A stretch of DNA of 64,000 bases from Anodontia alba (lineage: Eukaryota > Mollusca > Bivalvia > Lucinida > Lucinidae): positions 87,704,937-87,768,936 of the forward strand of contig OZ024834.1 in assembly GCA_964016985.1 (NCBI GenBank), given 5' to 3'. A program made the translations under genes and the position numbers. Of this stretch, positions 33,481-43,757 are shown one piece after another. A model generated the notes under the pieces. The model worked only from the letters and a program-made list of their open reading frames with translations. It was not told the DNA's origin and ran no database searches. The first letter of the stretch is position 1. Every line of letters starts with the position of its first letter.

Positions 33481-33655
33481 GCACAATCTGGAGTTCAGCC
33501 AGTTCTGGTACAATCTAGAGTTTAGCATTCACATGTACAATTTAGTGTCAGCCTGCTCATACAAACTCTGTAGCTTAACCTGCTCATGCATATTCTGGAA
33601 GTCAAGTTGGTCTCTCAATCTGGAGACCAGCCTGCACATGCGCAAAATCTTTGTC
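33481..33655 (+). repeat. 27-bp satellite, right edge
   Basis: Last few decayed monomers, ending about CCTGCACATGCGCAAAATCT. Confidence 0.8.
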
Positions 33656-33915
33656 ATTTTCTACGCCGTTTAGGAATAATAGCTTAGACAAAATAGATAT
33701 GCAGGCTGGTTTGGGATTTCAGTGTTGAATTTCTCACATATGTAATTAAATACATGTAACAACATCCTTGAACTACCAGGATTTACTAGAATCCGTTCAG
33801 CCTGTGAATTAATATTGTGACCAATAAAACGCCACTTCTACTAAGTCTGTTTTCTGGTTTAGTGCTGAGCATTACCAAGAAAAAAGCTACTTGTAAGCAT
33901 ACATACACGCGTGCG

Positions 33916-33946
<31 letters not shown>

Positions 33947-34900
33947 TTGCTGATGTTGCTGTTGCTGTTGTTCATGTAACTAGTTTAAGTTTTTTGTTGT
34001 TTTTTTTTCTAAAATTTTAAGCATGTTTGACAATTTGTAAATAATTCAGTAGTATTTTTGTACGCTTGTACTATGCAAGTCCTTGTATTATATCCTATTT
34101 GTATTTCGTTCTCAAAGTGCAGTTTGTAAAGATTTGTTCCAATTACTGGCAATAATTATTTTGTAAACAGCCTGTCTCCGGGACCGAATATTTACTGAAA
34201 ATAACAATAGTCAGTAACCCGGTTGCTTGAGTATATCGCACGCCCGAATTTCTTAATTCTTGTAAAGTAAATAGAAGTTAATTTGAAAGAAAGAAAGAAA
34301 GAAAGAAAGAAAGAAAATGCATGACAATGACTGTCTGACATTTTATTCGATTCTTGTCGTATTTTCATGGACCAGGGATCACTTTATTAACACCGTGACT
34401 TGTTAAATGCTATTACTTGAGGCAGAGACTTGAGGTCACGTTATTTTTAATTATATCACCGACAAAAAAAAACTAACCAAGCCTCGTTTCTATGTTTTCC
34501 GTTTTACGTATTTCGGGTTTTAGTAACATTGTAAGACAGGCTGTTCTGGTTTAAGAGTTAGAATAGTTTTCCTATTTACGTCATAGCCAACGTATTTAGA
34601 TATCAATATCGAAGAGAAAAAAATGATGTAGACAATAAAAAGAATGAGTAAACAGATCAGCCAGCACATTGTGGTAAGCTGTTTAGTGTTAACCAATGAA
34701 AGTCGAAGACTCCACCCAGATCGCGCAGATGCGTTGGTCTAAATTTTCATTAGATATGTAAGAAGGTTTTGGTCTATCGTTCTTTCTTATTCTCTGCAAT
34801 CATTAGCTTATCTTGAAACGGTATTAGTTCTTCTATTCTTGGGCTTGCATGTCAATAGGCAATACGAGATAAAAGTAATCGAAAGACTATCATTAACGAT
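33656..34900 (+). other. No gene recognised; microsatellites
   Basis: Contains (GA)n at 33917-33943 and (GAAA)n at 34284-34316. Otherwise single-copy-looking sequence with no convincing exon. Confidence 0.6.
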
Positions 34901-34902
34901 CT

Positions 34903-35060
34903 GACTGGGTAAAATTTTCAGCAGACGACATGTAGAAATATTTTTTCTTATGTTCTCCAGAAAACGGGCTTTGACATTTCATGCAAATTCTCTGGGGAAC
35001 ATGAGAAAAAAAATCTACATGCCATCTGCTAAATTTTCCCAGAGACTGGTAAAGGTTAAG
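34903..35060 (+). repeat. Fold-back family A element, reversed and centre-deleted
   Basis: CTGGGTAAAATTTTCAGCAG to CAGAGACTGGTAAAGGTTAA; the inner arms are missing after GCAAATTCTCTGG. Confidence 0.75.
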
Positions 35061-35077
35061 CATACGTAAGACTTGTT

Positions 35078-35124
35078 AAACCTTTACCACTCTCTGAACT
35101 AAATCAGCAGACGACAGTTTGATG

Positions 35125-35161
<37 letters not shown>

Positions 35162-35301
35162 ATTTTTAAAGAAAATATGACATATGACACTTCATGCATA
35201 ATTTGCATGAAGTTTCAAATCCTATTTTCCTGGAAAAATAAGAAAAAAGTACTATTTCGAAATGTCTGCTGGAAATTTTATCCAGCATGCATAGAGTTAA
35301 G
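35078..35301 (+). repeat. Fold-back family A element with (ATT)n
   Basis: AACCTTTACCACTCTCTGAA to CAGCATGCATAGAGTTAA; an (ATT)n microsatellite (35127-35158) sits in the left arm. Confidence 0.75.
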
Positions 35302-37700
35302 AAAGATGCATATGGTCAGCGTATACCCAGATCTGTCTGCGCATGCGCACAGTCTGGTGGTCTTCGCTGTTCACCGTTATTGGACAAGTCCATTAATGAA
35401 AATAGGGGTGTTTTTTCTGTTTTGAATGACATTTTTTAAGTCTACTTTAGTCCGGAGTACTATTTCATATTACAGTACACGAGTACTATTGTACTTATAA
35501 AATTGATCGCATCACGAACAAAAACCTCGGCAAACATAAACACAGGTAGTCACGTTTATAGCAAACAATTACACCTTTGCCTCCCACCATGCTTATTCTA
35601 AAATTTGGCTACCAAAAACCGTTGAATGACTGGCAAAGTTCGACTGGAAAACACCGCAGACCCTGATCAAACGCGCGCCTTCTGTAGTTTGCATTGTTTT
35701 CTTCTGGGGTTTGCTCAGGCCTGTCTTTCCCAATCTTAGGGTCAATATGGGTAATATGGTTTCGCGGGGAGGGCTCCAAATTTCTTGACGGTGTTCTATT
35801 TGATCAAATTATCGTACTTACCCGACAGGTCTGAGAAAACAGTGTGGAACCAGATCAGTGATAAATGGTCATATTTTATATGGATTAGTTAGATTTTGTT
35901 CCAAAAATGATGACTGGTGATTATTTAGTCCTAAACATCAGTTTAATGGCTACTTATTAACCATTTCAACCCTGCAGATCAACACAGCTGCCTATCCACA
36001 CTGTTTGGCACGCTTTTTTTTTTTTTTTTTTTCGTTTTTTTTTTTTTTGTTTTGTTTTGTTTCATTGCTGTTGTTGTCGCTGTTGTTGTTGAATTGTGAT
36101 TGACAGGGTCTATTAATACTTCCTCGACCTTTTTTTTTAAGTGGACTTAGACGCTTAGTTGAAGAACAGACATCACTAGTCCTTATCTACACTACAGCAG
36201 AGATCTTCTGAAACACATAGGTCATAGTTGTGCCGGGGTGCGGGGGGTGGGGATTTGGTAGAGTGGAGAGGCGGGGCGATGTGGGCGAAGTTCCCTGAAA
36301 CGAGTTTCAAGGCTTTTGTATACAGCTGTTTTCAATCTGTCTTCTGCACTCCTCAGCCTTCTTCCTGGGGACCTTATACACCCAACACCCAAGTCGACTT
36401 TCTAATATTTTTTTTTAGCTGTTCACGTCACCTGTCAGTCATGGTCAGACCTAACAGCGTGTTTATTATGATTGTTGACTTTAGTGGGATAAGAAAACTC
36501 ACTCGTCTATCATAAATTAAAATGCATGGAACAAATTTGTCAAAAGGATTCTAAATGGGATAGGTAAAAGATTCACACAGATGCACATTGGTATTTATTT
36601 TCATTCTTGTTCAGTCAAGTATGTTTGTCTGATAATGATTAATTGAAAAAAAAAAAAAAAAACATGTCGAAACATGTAGTGTTTTTTTTTTTTTTTTTTT
36701 TTTACTTTTTTACTTCTTCCCCTCCTTTATGAGGTCGGAAATATTTTAAATGTTTAATAAAATGAAAACAAAAGCTAGAAGAAAACATGCAAGATCAGTA
36801 TAACTTGCCGCTCTCTATTGGGTGAAAATTGTCGCGAACGCGTAGAAACACATGTGAAATCCGAGTAAGAAATCAAATACAGCCTTTTACTATGAATGAA
36901 ATTTTGTGTATCACGTTTTACTCTCAATCACGGAGTTGACCTACTTCTGATTGAGCTACTGTGAAAAGCCTAACTTCTGATACCATACGTTAGAAAAATC
37001 ATTTCAAATGGCGATTTTTTAAGTCAATTCAACGGATTTGATGCTCTCATTCAGTCGTTGTAAGGCTTGGTCTATAAACATTTTTTTTCCATGCGTACTG
37101 TGATGTGTACCGGGAGACGGCATATTGTAAGTTATGGAGTGGATGGAACATTTTGCGGAATTCTCGATGTCGGATTTAAAATTCAAAATCGCTAACATTA
37201 CAGGCAGGGTGCGCAGACAAATTAACTAGTAAAAGAAAATGCTAAAGAAAATAAATATTGAGACTTTAAAATAGTGATAGTAATGGTTGAAAAGCTGGTA
37301 AGTGAAAGTAGCTCGATCAGTAGCTAAAACGGGCCACATGGCAAACATGTCCAGGAAGTAGGCCTACACAGCCAATGGAAGAGTAAACAAAGAAGACATA
37401 CATACTTAACAAAACAACGAAAAACAAAGTAACCAGGCTCCTCTTCCCCAGTAATGTGATCACAATGCCAAACAGATCCCGCTAAACACAACAACAGGGA
37501 ATTCAAACTGGACAGAACGCGAAAGAAAACTCGGCGAGCAGCCATAAAGCCAGAGAAAGAACAAACACAAGAACCACCACATTAGAACACTGTTAAACGC
37601 CTTAGAACACTGTAGAACGTTGACTGGCTCCCGCCTAACTGATTTTGAATCAGTATAAAAATGATGTAGAGTAAAATTCCGCTATTAAGACCGCCTTTGG
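35302..37700 (+). other. Low-repeat region, no gene recognised
   Basis: Mostly unique-looking DNA with long T runs (36007-36050, 36118-36133 and 36680-36705) and an A run at 36644-36663. A fold-back-like word pair (AACACCGCAGACCCTGATCA near 35650) recalls family E. No splice-flanked coding frame was seen on either strand. Confidence 0.5.
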
Positions 37701-37729
37701 TACTGCCTAAAGTGGTCTTATTAGAGAGG

Positions 37730-37985
37730 CACTTCCGAGGGGGCGGGGGGAAGGGGGATGTACCGGTTCCCTTGTTCCCCTGAAAATATTTCAGCATTTT
37801 CCTTTGTTCCTCAAAATCAAAATCTAAACTTTCTATGTTCCCTGCTCCCAAAAATTACCTTTGTTTCCCTGTTCCCTTCATTATAGACGTGTTCCCCTCG
37901 GTGTTCCCCTGCTCCCCTGAAATAAATGACATTATTCCCCGGTTCCCCAGAACCCCAGAGAGGGCCTCATTAGAGCGGCGGTTTA
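37730..37985 (+). repeat. C/T-rich element J, uninterrupted copy
   Basis: A run of GTTCCC(C/T)TG words: GGTTCCCTTGTTCCCCTGAA, AATTACCTTTGTTTCCCTGT, GGTGTTCCCCTGCTCCCCTG. An inverted copy lies at 40862-41325. The segment around 37835-37890 corresponds to the unoccupied form of the SINE insertion site in that copy. Confidence 0.75.
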
Positions 37986-37995
37986 AATGTAGAAC

Positions 37996-38006
37996 AACTC
38001 CAGATA

Positions 38007-38065
<59 letters not shown>

Positions 38066-38217
38066 CTTTCAACCAATAAGCACTGATATTATTTTTCTTA
38101 TTTCTCCAAAAAAACATATGTGGAACTCGGTGAGAATGAGTTTCCACAAAATATGTTTTCATAGAGAAATTAGAAAAAAATATTATGCGGATACCCTCTT
38201 TTATCTGGGGCTATGTA
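37996..38217 (+). repeat. Fold-back family B element split by a (GT)n tract
   Basis: CTCCAGATAAGG is followed directly by about 27 GT dinucleotides (38009-38063) and then the rest of the left arm (ATTTTTCTTATTTCTCC), centre and right arm, to CTTTTATCTGGGGCTATG. Confidence 0.8.
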
Positions 38218-38483
38218 GAATAACAAGAAAATCCCATTTGGGACTGACAAAAGCTGGTCTTGATAGGGAAGTGGTCTTATTTTTGAATTTTACTGCATAG
38301 TTTACAAAAATCCTCTCTTTCGGAATGTCCTTCTCTGATTTGGCTGATTAGTTATATATGAGTTTCTGACAGGTAAGAGAGATGATGTGTAGAAGAATAG
38401 TCAAGTTGTTAGATTAGAAAACTTAAACTCATAGCGTGGGGCCAGGCTATGTAGAAAGGTCAGCAGTGAAAACTATCGGGGAT

Positions 38484-38757
38484 TAATCCCGTCATCCCTG
38501 AGTTTCTGAAGTGGTTGTCATTCTTGAACTTGGACATGGCCACATGTGCAAATAGGGTTTCAGTCTGAAATAAAAAACTGAATGGCAAACAGTGTAGATC
38601 ATGATGATACGGCTCGTTATGAGCCGTCTCATCTGGATCTACACACTGTTTGCACAGGTATCTGTTTTGGTCTGGCGGGCTGAGAGGGTTAAGGGAAATT
38701 AATACGCCCTGTCAGGCGGGCTGAGAGGGTTGAGGGAAATTAATACGCCCTGTCAAA
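38484..38757 (+). repeat. Fold-back family C element with duplicated right end
   Basis: The core GGCTCGTTATGAGCC is at about 38611. The segment GGCGGGCTGAGAGGGTTAAG then GGAAATTAATACGCCCTGTC occurs twice in a row (38675-38715 and 38716-38757). Confidence 0.8.
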
Positions 38758-39422
38758 ATTGTTTGCCTCCCTTCTGAAAACGAGTCAGCTCTACTGTGAT
38801 GTTCTGCTTGTTGACCATAAAGTTCAAATGTCTATCGTTTATACAACAGCATGTCATGTTTTGATGAACCTTTTGTAATTAGATTTAGTTATAGGTTGTA
38901 ACCTCTGTGACTTTGGCGGGGCGTGGGTGTCATGCAAAGGTACTAACATACAGACGTATCAAATTTGATATAGATTTGCTTGTTGAGATTAAAAGAAAAC
39001 AATATATCACAAAATGGACAGAGTGGCATAAATGTGTCCTTTTAAAGTTTTTGTCCATATGTCATTGTCAGTGTCAGTATCCCTTTCTATTAACTGTGTC
39101 GCTCCAAGGGCTCCCGCCTGAGGACATGTAAATATCAATTACCCATGGTGAAGTATGCAAGTAGCAAACTTGGTACACTAAAAAGCGAATACCCGGATAC
39201 GCATTTTTTATCATTGTCATAATCAAGACCTGATCACGCGGGAGAAGCGTCTGTCTGGTCGGGGTCAATACACTGGCTACTTTGGAACCTTATTGCCCGC
39301 AAGTTTCGTTTATCCTGACTCAAATAATTTGTCATTGAAGGTTCCGACTGAAGCCCCAGAATTAACAGCCAGGAGCCTGTCCGAGGAGCGAAAACCACTG
39401 CATCTATAGTAGCTTCATATTT
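38758..39422 (+). other. No gene recognised
   Basis: Unique-looking sequence; open frames here lack splice context. Confidence 0.5.
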
Positions 39423-39632
39423 TAACCCTTAAAGCGCCATACAAAAATTGTAGCAGCCATTTTTAATTTTTTATTTATCATTTATTTTTTCAGAGAAAAT
39501 AAGTCTTGAAATTTCACGTGAATTATCTGCTTGGCAGATGATTCACATGAAATGTCACGACTTTATTCTCTGAAAAGAAAATAAAAGTAAAATTGTTTTC
39601 TGCTGCAGTTGCGATTGGCGCTTTAAGGGTTC
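39423..39632 (+). repeat. Fold-back element A' with CCCTTAAAGCGCC ends
   Basis: Outer inverted ends TTAACCCTTAAAGCGCCA and TTGGCGCTTTAAGGGTT; inner arms CACGTGAATTATCTGC and GCAGATGATTCACATG. A clean terminal inverted repeat of about 17 bp. Related ends flank the composite element at 47102-47342. Confidence 0.85.
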
Positions 39633-39779
39633 AGGAGAAGAGTTCTGAGTACGCATGCGCGACCGCCATCTCAGAAAGAGATGCCCCTTTTAAGTGGCTC
39701 TTCTAGAAAATTCCTACCCTTCTTGAGTAGTTGACTTCATTTCTTCCTTTGGTGCCTCGGGAATGTTGCATTTCCCGAG

Positions 39780-39873
39780 TATCTTCAGTTATATTTTTTT
39801 CTTCAGTTATACATTGTTTTTGTTTTGTTTTTTTTCTTTTGTTTCTTTTTTTTTTGTTTTTTGTTTGTTTGCT

Positions 39874-39908
<35 letters not shown>

Positions 39909-39910
39909 AA
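39780..39910 (+). repeat. T-rich low-complexity tract
   Basis: Uninterrupted T from about 39876 to 39907, preceded by TTTGTTT-type sequence. Confidence 0.95.
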
Positions 39911-40780
39911 AATGCAAAATGCACCATTGAATGAACCGGTTCACATGAAAGTATACCTTTTTTTTTCATTTTCTCATATAGATGTCCTATTCAAGTGATC
40001 TGAGTGTGTCAGTCGGCTCAGAAGAAAAGTACCTTTCCACTCACAAGTCTACCACCAAATGCTCGTGTAGCCGACTCTCCCTCCACGAGCTTCGTCTGTA
40101 TCTTTAAGATAGTTTGCACAGTTTCCGTGGAAATTAGCCGAGGTCAACTGATACTAAAACATTAATCCGCACGAAAAGCAGAAATAATTACAAGAGACAC
40201 AAAAGCGGAATAGTAATACTGAATAAAATACACATGTGGAGTCAAAACCGTGAATCTGAATGCATACCCAAAAAACTAGACTGGCTCCAGTCGTTTCTGT
40301 TTTTTTTTTTTTTTTAATTTATTTTTTATTATATTTATTTATTTTTCTGAACATTATTTTTTATCTCTTTTCAATCCCTATTTCTCCTACTTATATTTAC
40401 CTGTTCTATCTTTTCCACTAAGGACATAACTGAATAAATCATTATAAGCTATACCAGATTTGTATACCTTTGAAAAGAAAAGAGAAAATTATAGAAAAGA
40501 TAGACGCTGGAGACAGACAACCAACAAAACGTTGCCCTGTCCACTTTGCGGACATCAGCGGCTCTGTCTAGAGAGCCAAACGAGTACCCGCAATCTACCA
40601 TAGCCTGAGTGGCAAACTCTACCTACGTGCACCTCAGCCAAGTACCCAACCATGTCTATATGCGCATATATCCATGCATACGGTGCTGCTGTCTGTCACC
40701 AAACGCCGCCCTGTCCACTTTATACTCAACCCCAGGGCGAGAATGAGCTAGGCGTACTAATGGTCTGAAAATTGTCTTGA
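39911..40780 (+). other. No gene recognised
   Basis: The minus strand is T-poor and the plus strand shows a T/A-rich patch (40303-40350). ATGTCCGCA-like and GTCCACTTTGCGGAC-type words near 40545 hint at an old repeat. Confidence 0.45.
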
Positions 40781-40781
40781 C

Positions 40782-40846
40782 CCGAATGGGATTTGAACCC
40801 ACGATATCTCACCTGAAAGTCGAGTGCGCTAACCACTACGGGGTGG
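40782..40846 (-). repeat. tRNA-like sequence
   Basis: On the minus strand: GTAGTGGTTAGCGCACTCGA (A box), CTTTCAG (anticodon-like loop, UUC) and GTGGGTTCAAATCCCATTCG (B box and T arm). The 5' acceptor half is missing and is replaced by poly-G, so I call it a truncated tRNA-derived repeat rather than a tRNA gene. Confidence 0.5.
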
Positions 40847-40861
40847 GGGGGGGGGGGGGGC

Positions 40862-41325
40862 TCCCAGGAGTTCTGGGAACAGGGGAATAATGTCATTTAT
40901 GTCAGTGGAACAGGAGAACACGTCTAAAAATGAAGGGAACAGGAGAGCAAAGGTTGTTGTTGAGTTGTTGTTTAACGACACGTCAACCCTGGTGGGTCAT
41001 TTTGTGTCGTCTCCCAGAGAAAGGAGAAAAGGGACAGAAGAGCTAGTAGAGGAGAGGAAAAAGAGAAAATGAGGAGGATGAGGGAAACAGCGAATGACAG
41101 TGCAGAAACAGAAGAAATAATAACATGCCCCCTTCCCCACCTGCTGCAAGTACAGCAGGCCCTTACCACCACCCAACCACCCATGGAGAGCAAAGGTAAT
41201 TTCGGGGAGCAGGAAACAGAAAATTAAGATTTTGATCTTGAGGAACAAGGGAAAATTAGAAAAAAAATATTTCAGGGGAACAAGGGAACAGGTAATCCCC
41301 ACCCCCTGGGAGGGCTTCACTAGGC
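40862..41325 (-). repeat. C/T-rich element J, inverted copy interrupted by a SINE
   Basis: Minus-strand counterpart of 37730-37985: TGGGAACAGGGGAATAATGT, AGGGAACAAGGGAACAGG and AAGATTTTGATCTTGAGGAA appear as complements. Split by the SINE at 40954-41184. Confidence 0.8.
40954..41184 (-). mobile_element. SINE family I, complete insertion
   Basis: Flanked by a 12-bp direct repeat GGAGAGCAAAGG (40942-40953 and 41185-41196). The element runs on the minus strand from a GGGTGGTTGGGTG-like head (right side) through a pyrimidine-rich body and GGGAGACGACACAAAATGAC to TGTCGTTAAACAACAACTC and a CAACAA tail (left side). No open frame. Same family as 51594-51876. Confidence 0.85.
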
Positions 41326-41896
41326 CACCCAGCCCACTATTACAAAGTCAGTTGGACACTATATTTTATGCCCAGGGCCCAGTTGTTCAAAGATTCGTTA
41401 GCTTAAGGAGCACGTCTACAATATCTAATTCACAGTTACTTTTGCTAAAAAAAAAAAAAGTGAGTAGCTTTAAAAACTACTCCTATTTTTTTTTCAGCAA
41501 AAATATTAGCGTATATGCCTTATTTAATGATCAAAGTTTTAACGATACGTTAACTAACGACATCGTTAGTTTTGAATAACTGGGCCCTGACTGAATGCAC
41601 TGTGACGCTTCTGATTCTCTTATCTGAATTGTACAAGCTGCTCAAACAATACCCCCGCCTCCCACCCCCGTTTCCTCGTAATTATACGTATAACGCTTAA
41701 TTTATGTAAATTATATAATACATACTAAATGCTGCATACAGCCCTCCATTAAGTTCGATGAGTAACAAGTAAATGAGTAATCGAATGCAACCCATTATTT
41801 TCCCGCCACCTATCGGAGTATGCCGCTCGCGTAAATAGTACGGGAGAGGAAAACGTATTAGGACAGAAAAGTATAAGAAAAAAGACCAACCAAGGA
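41326..41896 (+). other. Upstream region of a candidate first exon
   Basis: No repeat family was recognised past 41330 apart from an imperfect fold-back around 41390-41580 (GGGCCCAGTTGTTCAAAGAT against GAATAACTGGGCCC). It may hold the promoter for the exon at 41897. I see no clear TATA box. Confidence 0.4.
41386..41588 (+). repeat. Fold-back element K
   Basis: CAGGGCCCAGTTGTTCAAAG at the left and TTTGAATAACTGGGCCCTGA at the right are inverted ends of about 18-20 bp; inner TAACGATACGTTAACTAACG is also palindromic. One copy in the window. Confidence 0.75.
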
Positions 41897-41956
41897 ATGA
41901 AAGACATTGAAATGACCGAGAAACTAGACGAAAATGGAGCTAAAGTCGATCTACTG
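41897..41956 (+). CDS. Candidate alternative first coding exon 1
   Basis: ATG with G at -3 starts 20 codons (MKDIEMTEKLDENGAKVDLL), ended exactly at CTACTG|GTAAGATG. The peptide is acidic and hydrophilic, with no signal sequence, so it would be a cytosolic N-terminus. The phase-0 donor matches those of the exons at 48977 and 54290. The protein it belongs to is not identifiable from this window. Confidence 0.55.
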
Positions 41957-42529
41957 GTAAGATGTTTACTTATTTTCACCCAGAAGTCCTAAAATCGACG
42001 GGCAAATATCGACCACGTTTTTCGCCTATTGTTTACATACTGAAACGAGGGGAAACCAAACATGGTGTTGTTTTCTGAAGTCTGTCATAGAGCACACGCA
42101 CTGTAGATTTCTCCGTCCTCGGACTAGAACAAATAATAGATTAAAGAAACATTGTAGATGAATTCAAATGCATAGCAGCATCTGTTTGGTATTTTAAGGA
42201 GGAAAATATGGCCAAAATGACAGTGTTTACGTTTTTTGTTCCGGTTTTGATTGCATCATCGTCTGTAGTCTGATTCGGTCTTCGGTTTTGTTTCGCCCGT
42301 AGAGTAGACTGATGATGTTTGTTAGCTTAACTATTTATTCTAGGATTTTTTTTTCAGCCAAGATCTTGAAATATCACGAATATGTATTTGTTTCTTCAAA
42401 TACTGACTACGCCCTCGTATAAAATGGCCCTTATTCCCCAGCAAAAACTTTCTTTTCTTTCTTTCTTTCTTAGCTAAAAATTGGACAGGCTGAGCTCTAT
42501 GGGGCGCTGTTTTACTATTTAATCAATAT

Positions 42530-42842
42530 TTATAATTCGAAAGTGATATCCATAAATCAGCTGAATAATGGATATCCATAATTTGTGAATTATAGATATC
42601 CATAATTCGAGATTATAGATATCCATAATTCGATTTATGGACATCATTAATTCAGATTATGGATATCACTAATTCAAATTATCGATATCAATAAATCAAA
42701 TTATGGATATCCATTATTCCGCTGATTTATGGATATCACTTATTCGAATTATGGATATCATTAATTCCAATTAGTGATATCCATAAATAGGGCTGAATTA
42801 ATGATATCCATAATTTGAATTAATGATATCCATAATTCACCG
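42530..42842 (+). repeat. Array of GATATC-centred palindromes
   Basis: About 15 copies of a roughly 20-bp word close to AATTATGGATATCCATAATT, itself a perfect palindrome, joined with short variable spacers and in places alternating with AATTCGAATTAT. A lone copy is at 44278-44303. Sequence could fold into many alternative cruciforms. Confidence 0.9.
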
Positions 42843-43375
42843 CAAAACCTTTGGTTTAATGATTTCTCCCTAAGTCATGTGATTGAGTTCAAGATGGCAT
42901 AATTGTAAAAATTATTCTGGCATGAGAGAAGAAAACACAATTATTTGCTATTCATAAACAAGGTAAAAAAACAAGATAAAACGTGTTTATGTATGTTAAA
43001 TGGTGATAAGTAAATTGTATGGCATCTTCCAGCTGTTTGCAGTGTGCATGTTCTTCATGCAGGGCTGTGAAAATACAATGCCCGACTTGTCCCATTTCCC
43101 TGAGGACAAGTAAGATATTTCGATTTACTTGTCCTGGGACAAGGACTTCATAACTCTAGCTAAGAAGCATATCCAGATTATAACATATATAATTTACTCC
43201 CACCTTTGCCTATATGAGATAGGCTTTTTGCCCATGCGAGAAACTTCTGTCTCACATGACCTTGTTGGCCCTAGGAACAATCCACCTAAAGATGGGAGAA
43301 AAAGAATCCATCATGAGCCAGTCCATGCAGGATAGGGAAATCTTAACCCTGGGGTAGAAATTTCAACAAGGGACT
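42843..43375 (+). other. No gene recognised
   Basis: Part of this stretch (about 43062-43160: AAATACAATGCCCGACTTGT then CCCATTTCCCTGAGGAC) is repeated at about 56065-56175, and both are followed by a family B element. A small repeated module, not a gene. Confidence 0.55.
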
Positions 43376-43441
43376 CGACAAGTCTTGAGGCGCTTCTAAT
43401 GAATACCCACAAGATATGTTTTCATCAAGAAATAAGAAAAA
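43376..43441 (+). repeat. Fold-back family B, right half
   Basis: GAGGCGCTTCTAATGAATAC to CATCAAGAAATAAGAAAA. Confidence 0.65.
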
Positions 43442-43645
43442 AATGTCAATTTTCGGGCAAGTAAGTAAATCTTGGTTGGACAAGTGGATTTTGACCATTG
43501 TCCGTGACCAAGTAATAAAATTTCATAATTCCACAACTCTGTCTTCATGTTATGTCGTAGTGGCCAGCCAGTTATCCTGGACTCATGTCATGGGCTTTGA
43601 CGCACTTAAGCATTATTTGACGTTTCATTAATTTTAATGGTAACA

Positions 43646-43757
43646 CCCAGGAAATGATTGGCTTAGAAGGTCTAAGCTTACCCAGGAAAAGTGTGGTTAG
43701 GGTCACCGGTCGTTTCCAAAATGACCTTAATTGTGTTGACGGGGACGTAAAACCTCA
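43646..43757 (+). repeat. SINE family S2, 3' part
   Basis: GGCTTAGAAGGTCTAAGCTT, CCCAGGAAAAGTGTGGTTAG and GTTGACGGGGACGTAAAACC. Confidence 0.6.

Noticed and set aside
28829..33673. Many long open frames (up to 208 codons) on both strands.
   Set aside because: All are by-products of a 27-bp unit (nine codons). They overlap in several frames, shift every 185 or 79-81 bp and lack splice or start context.
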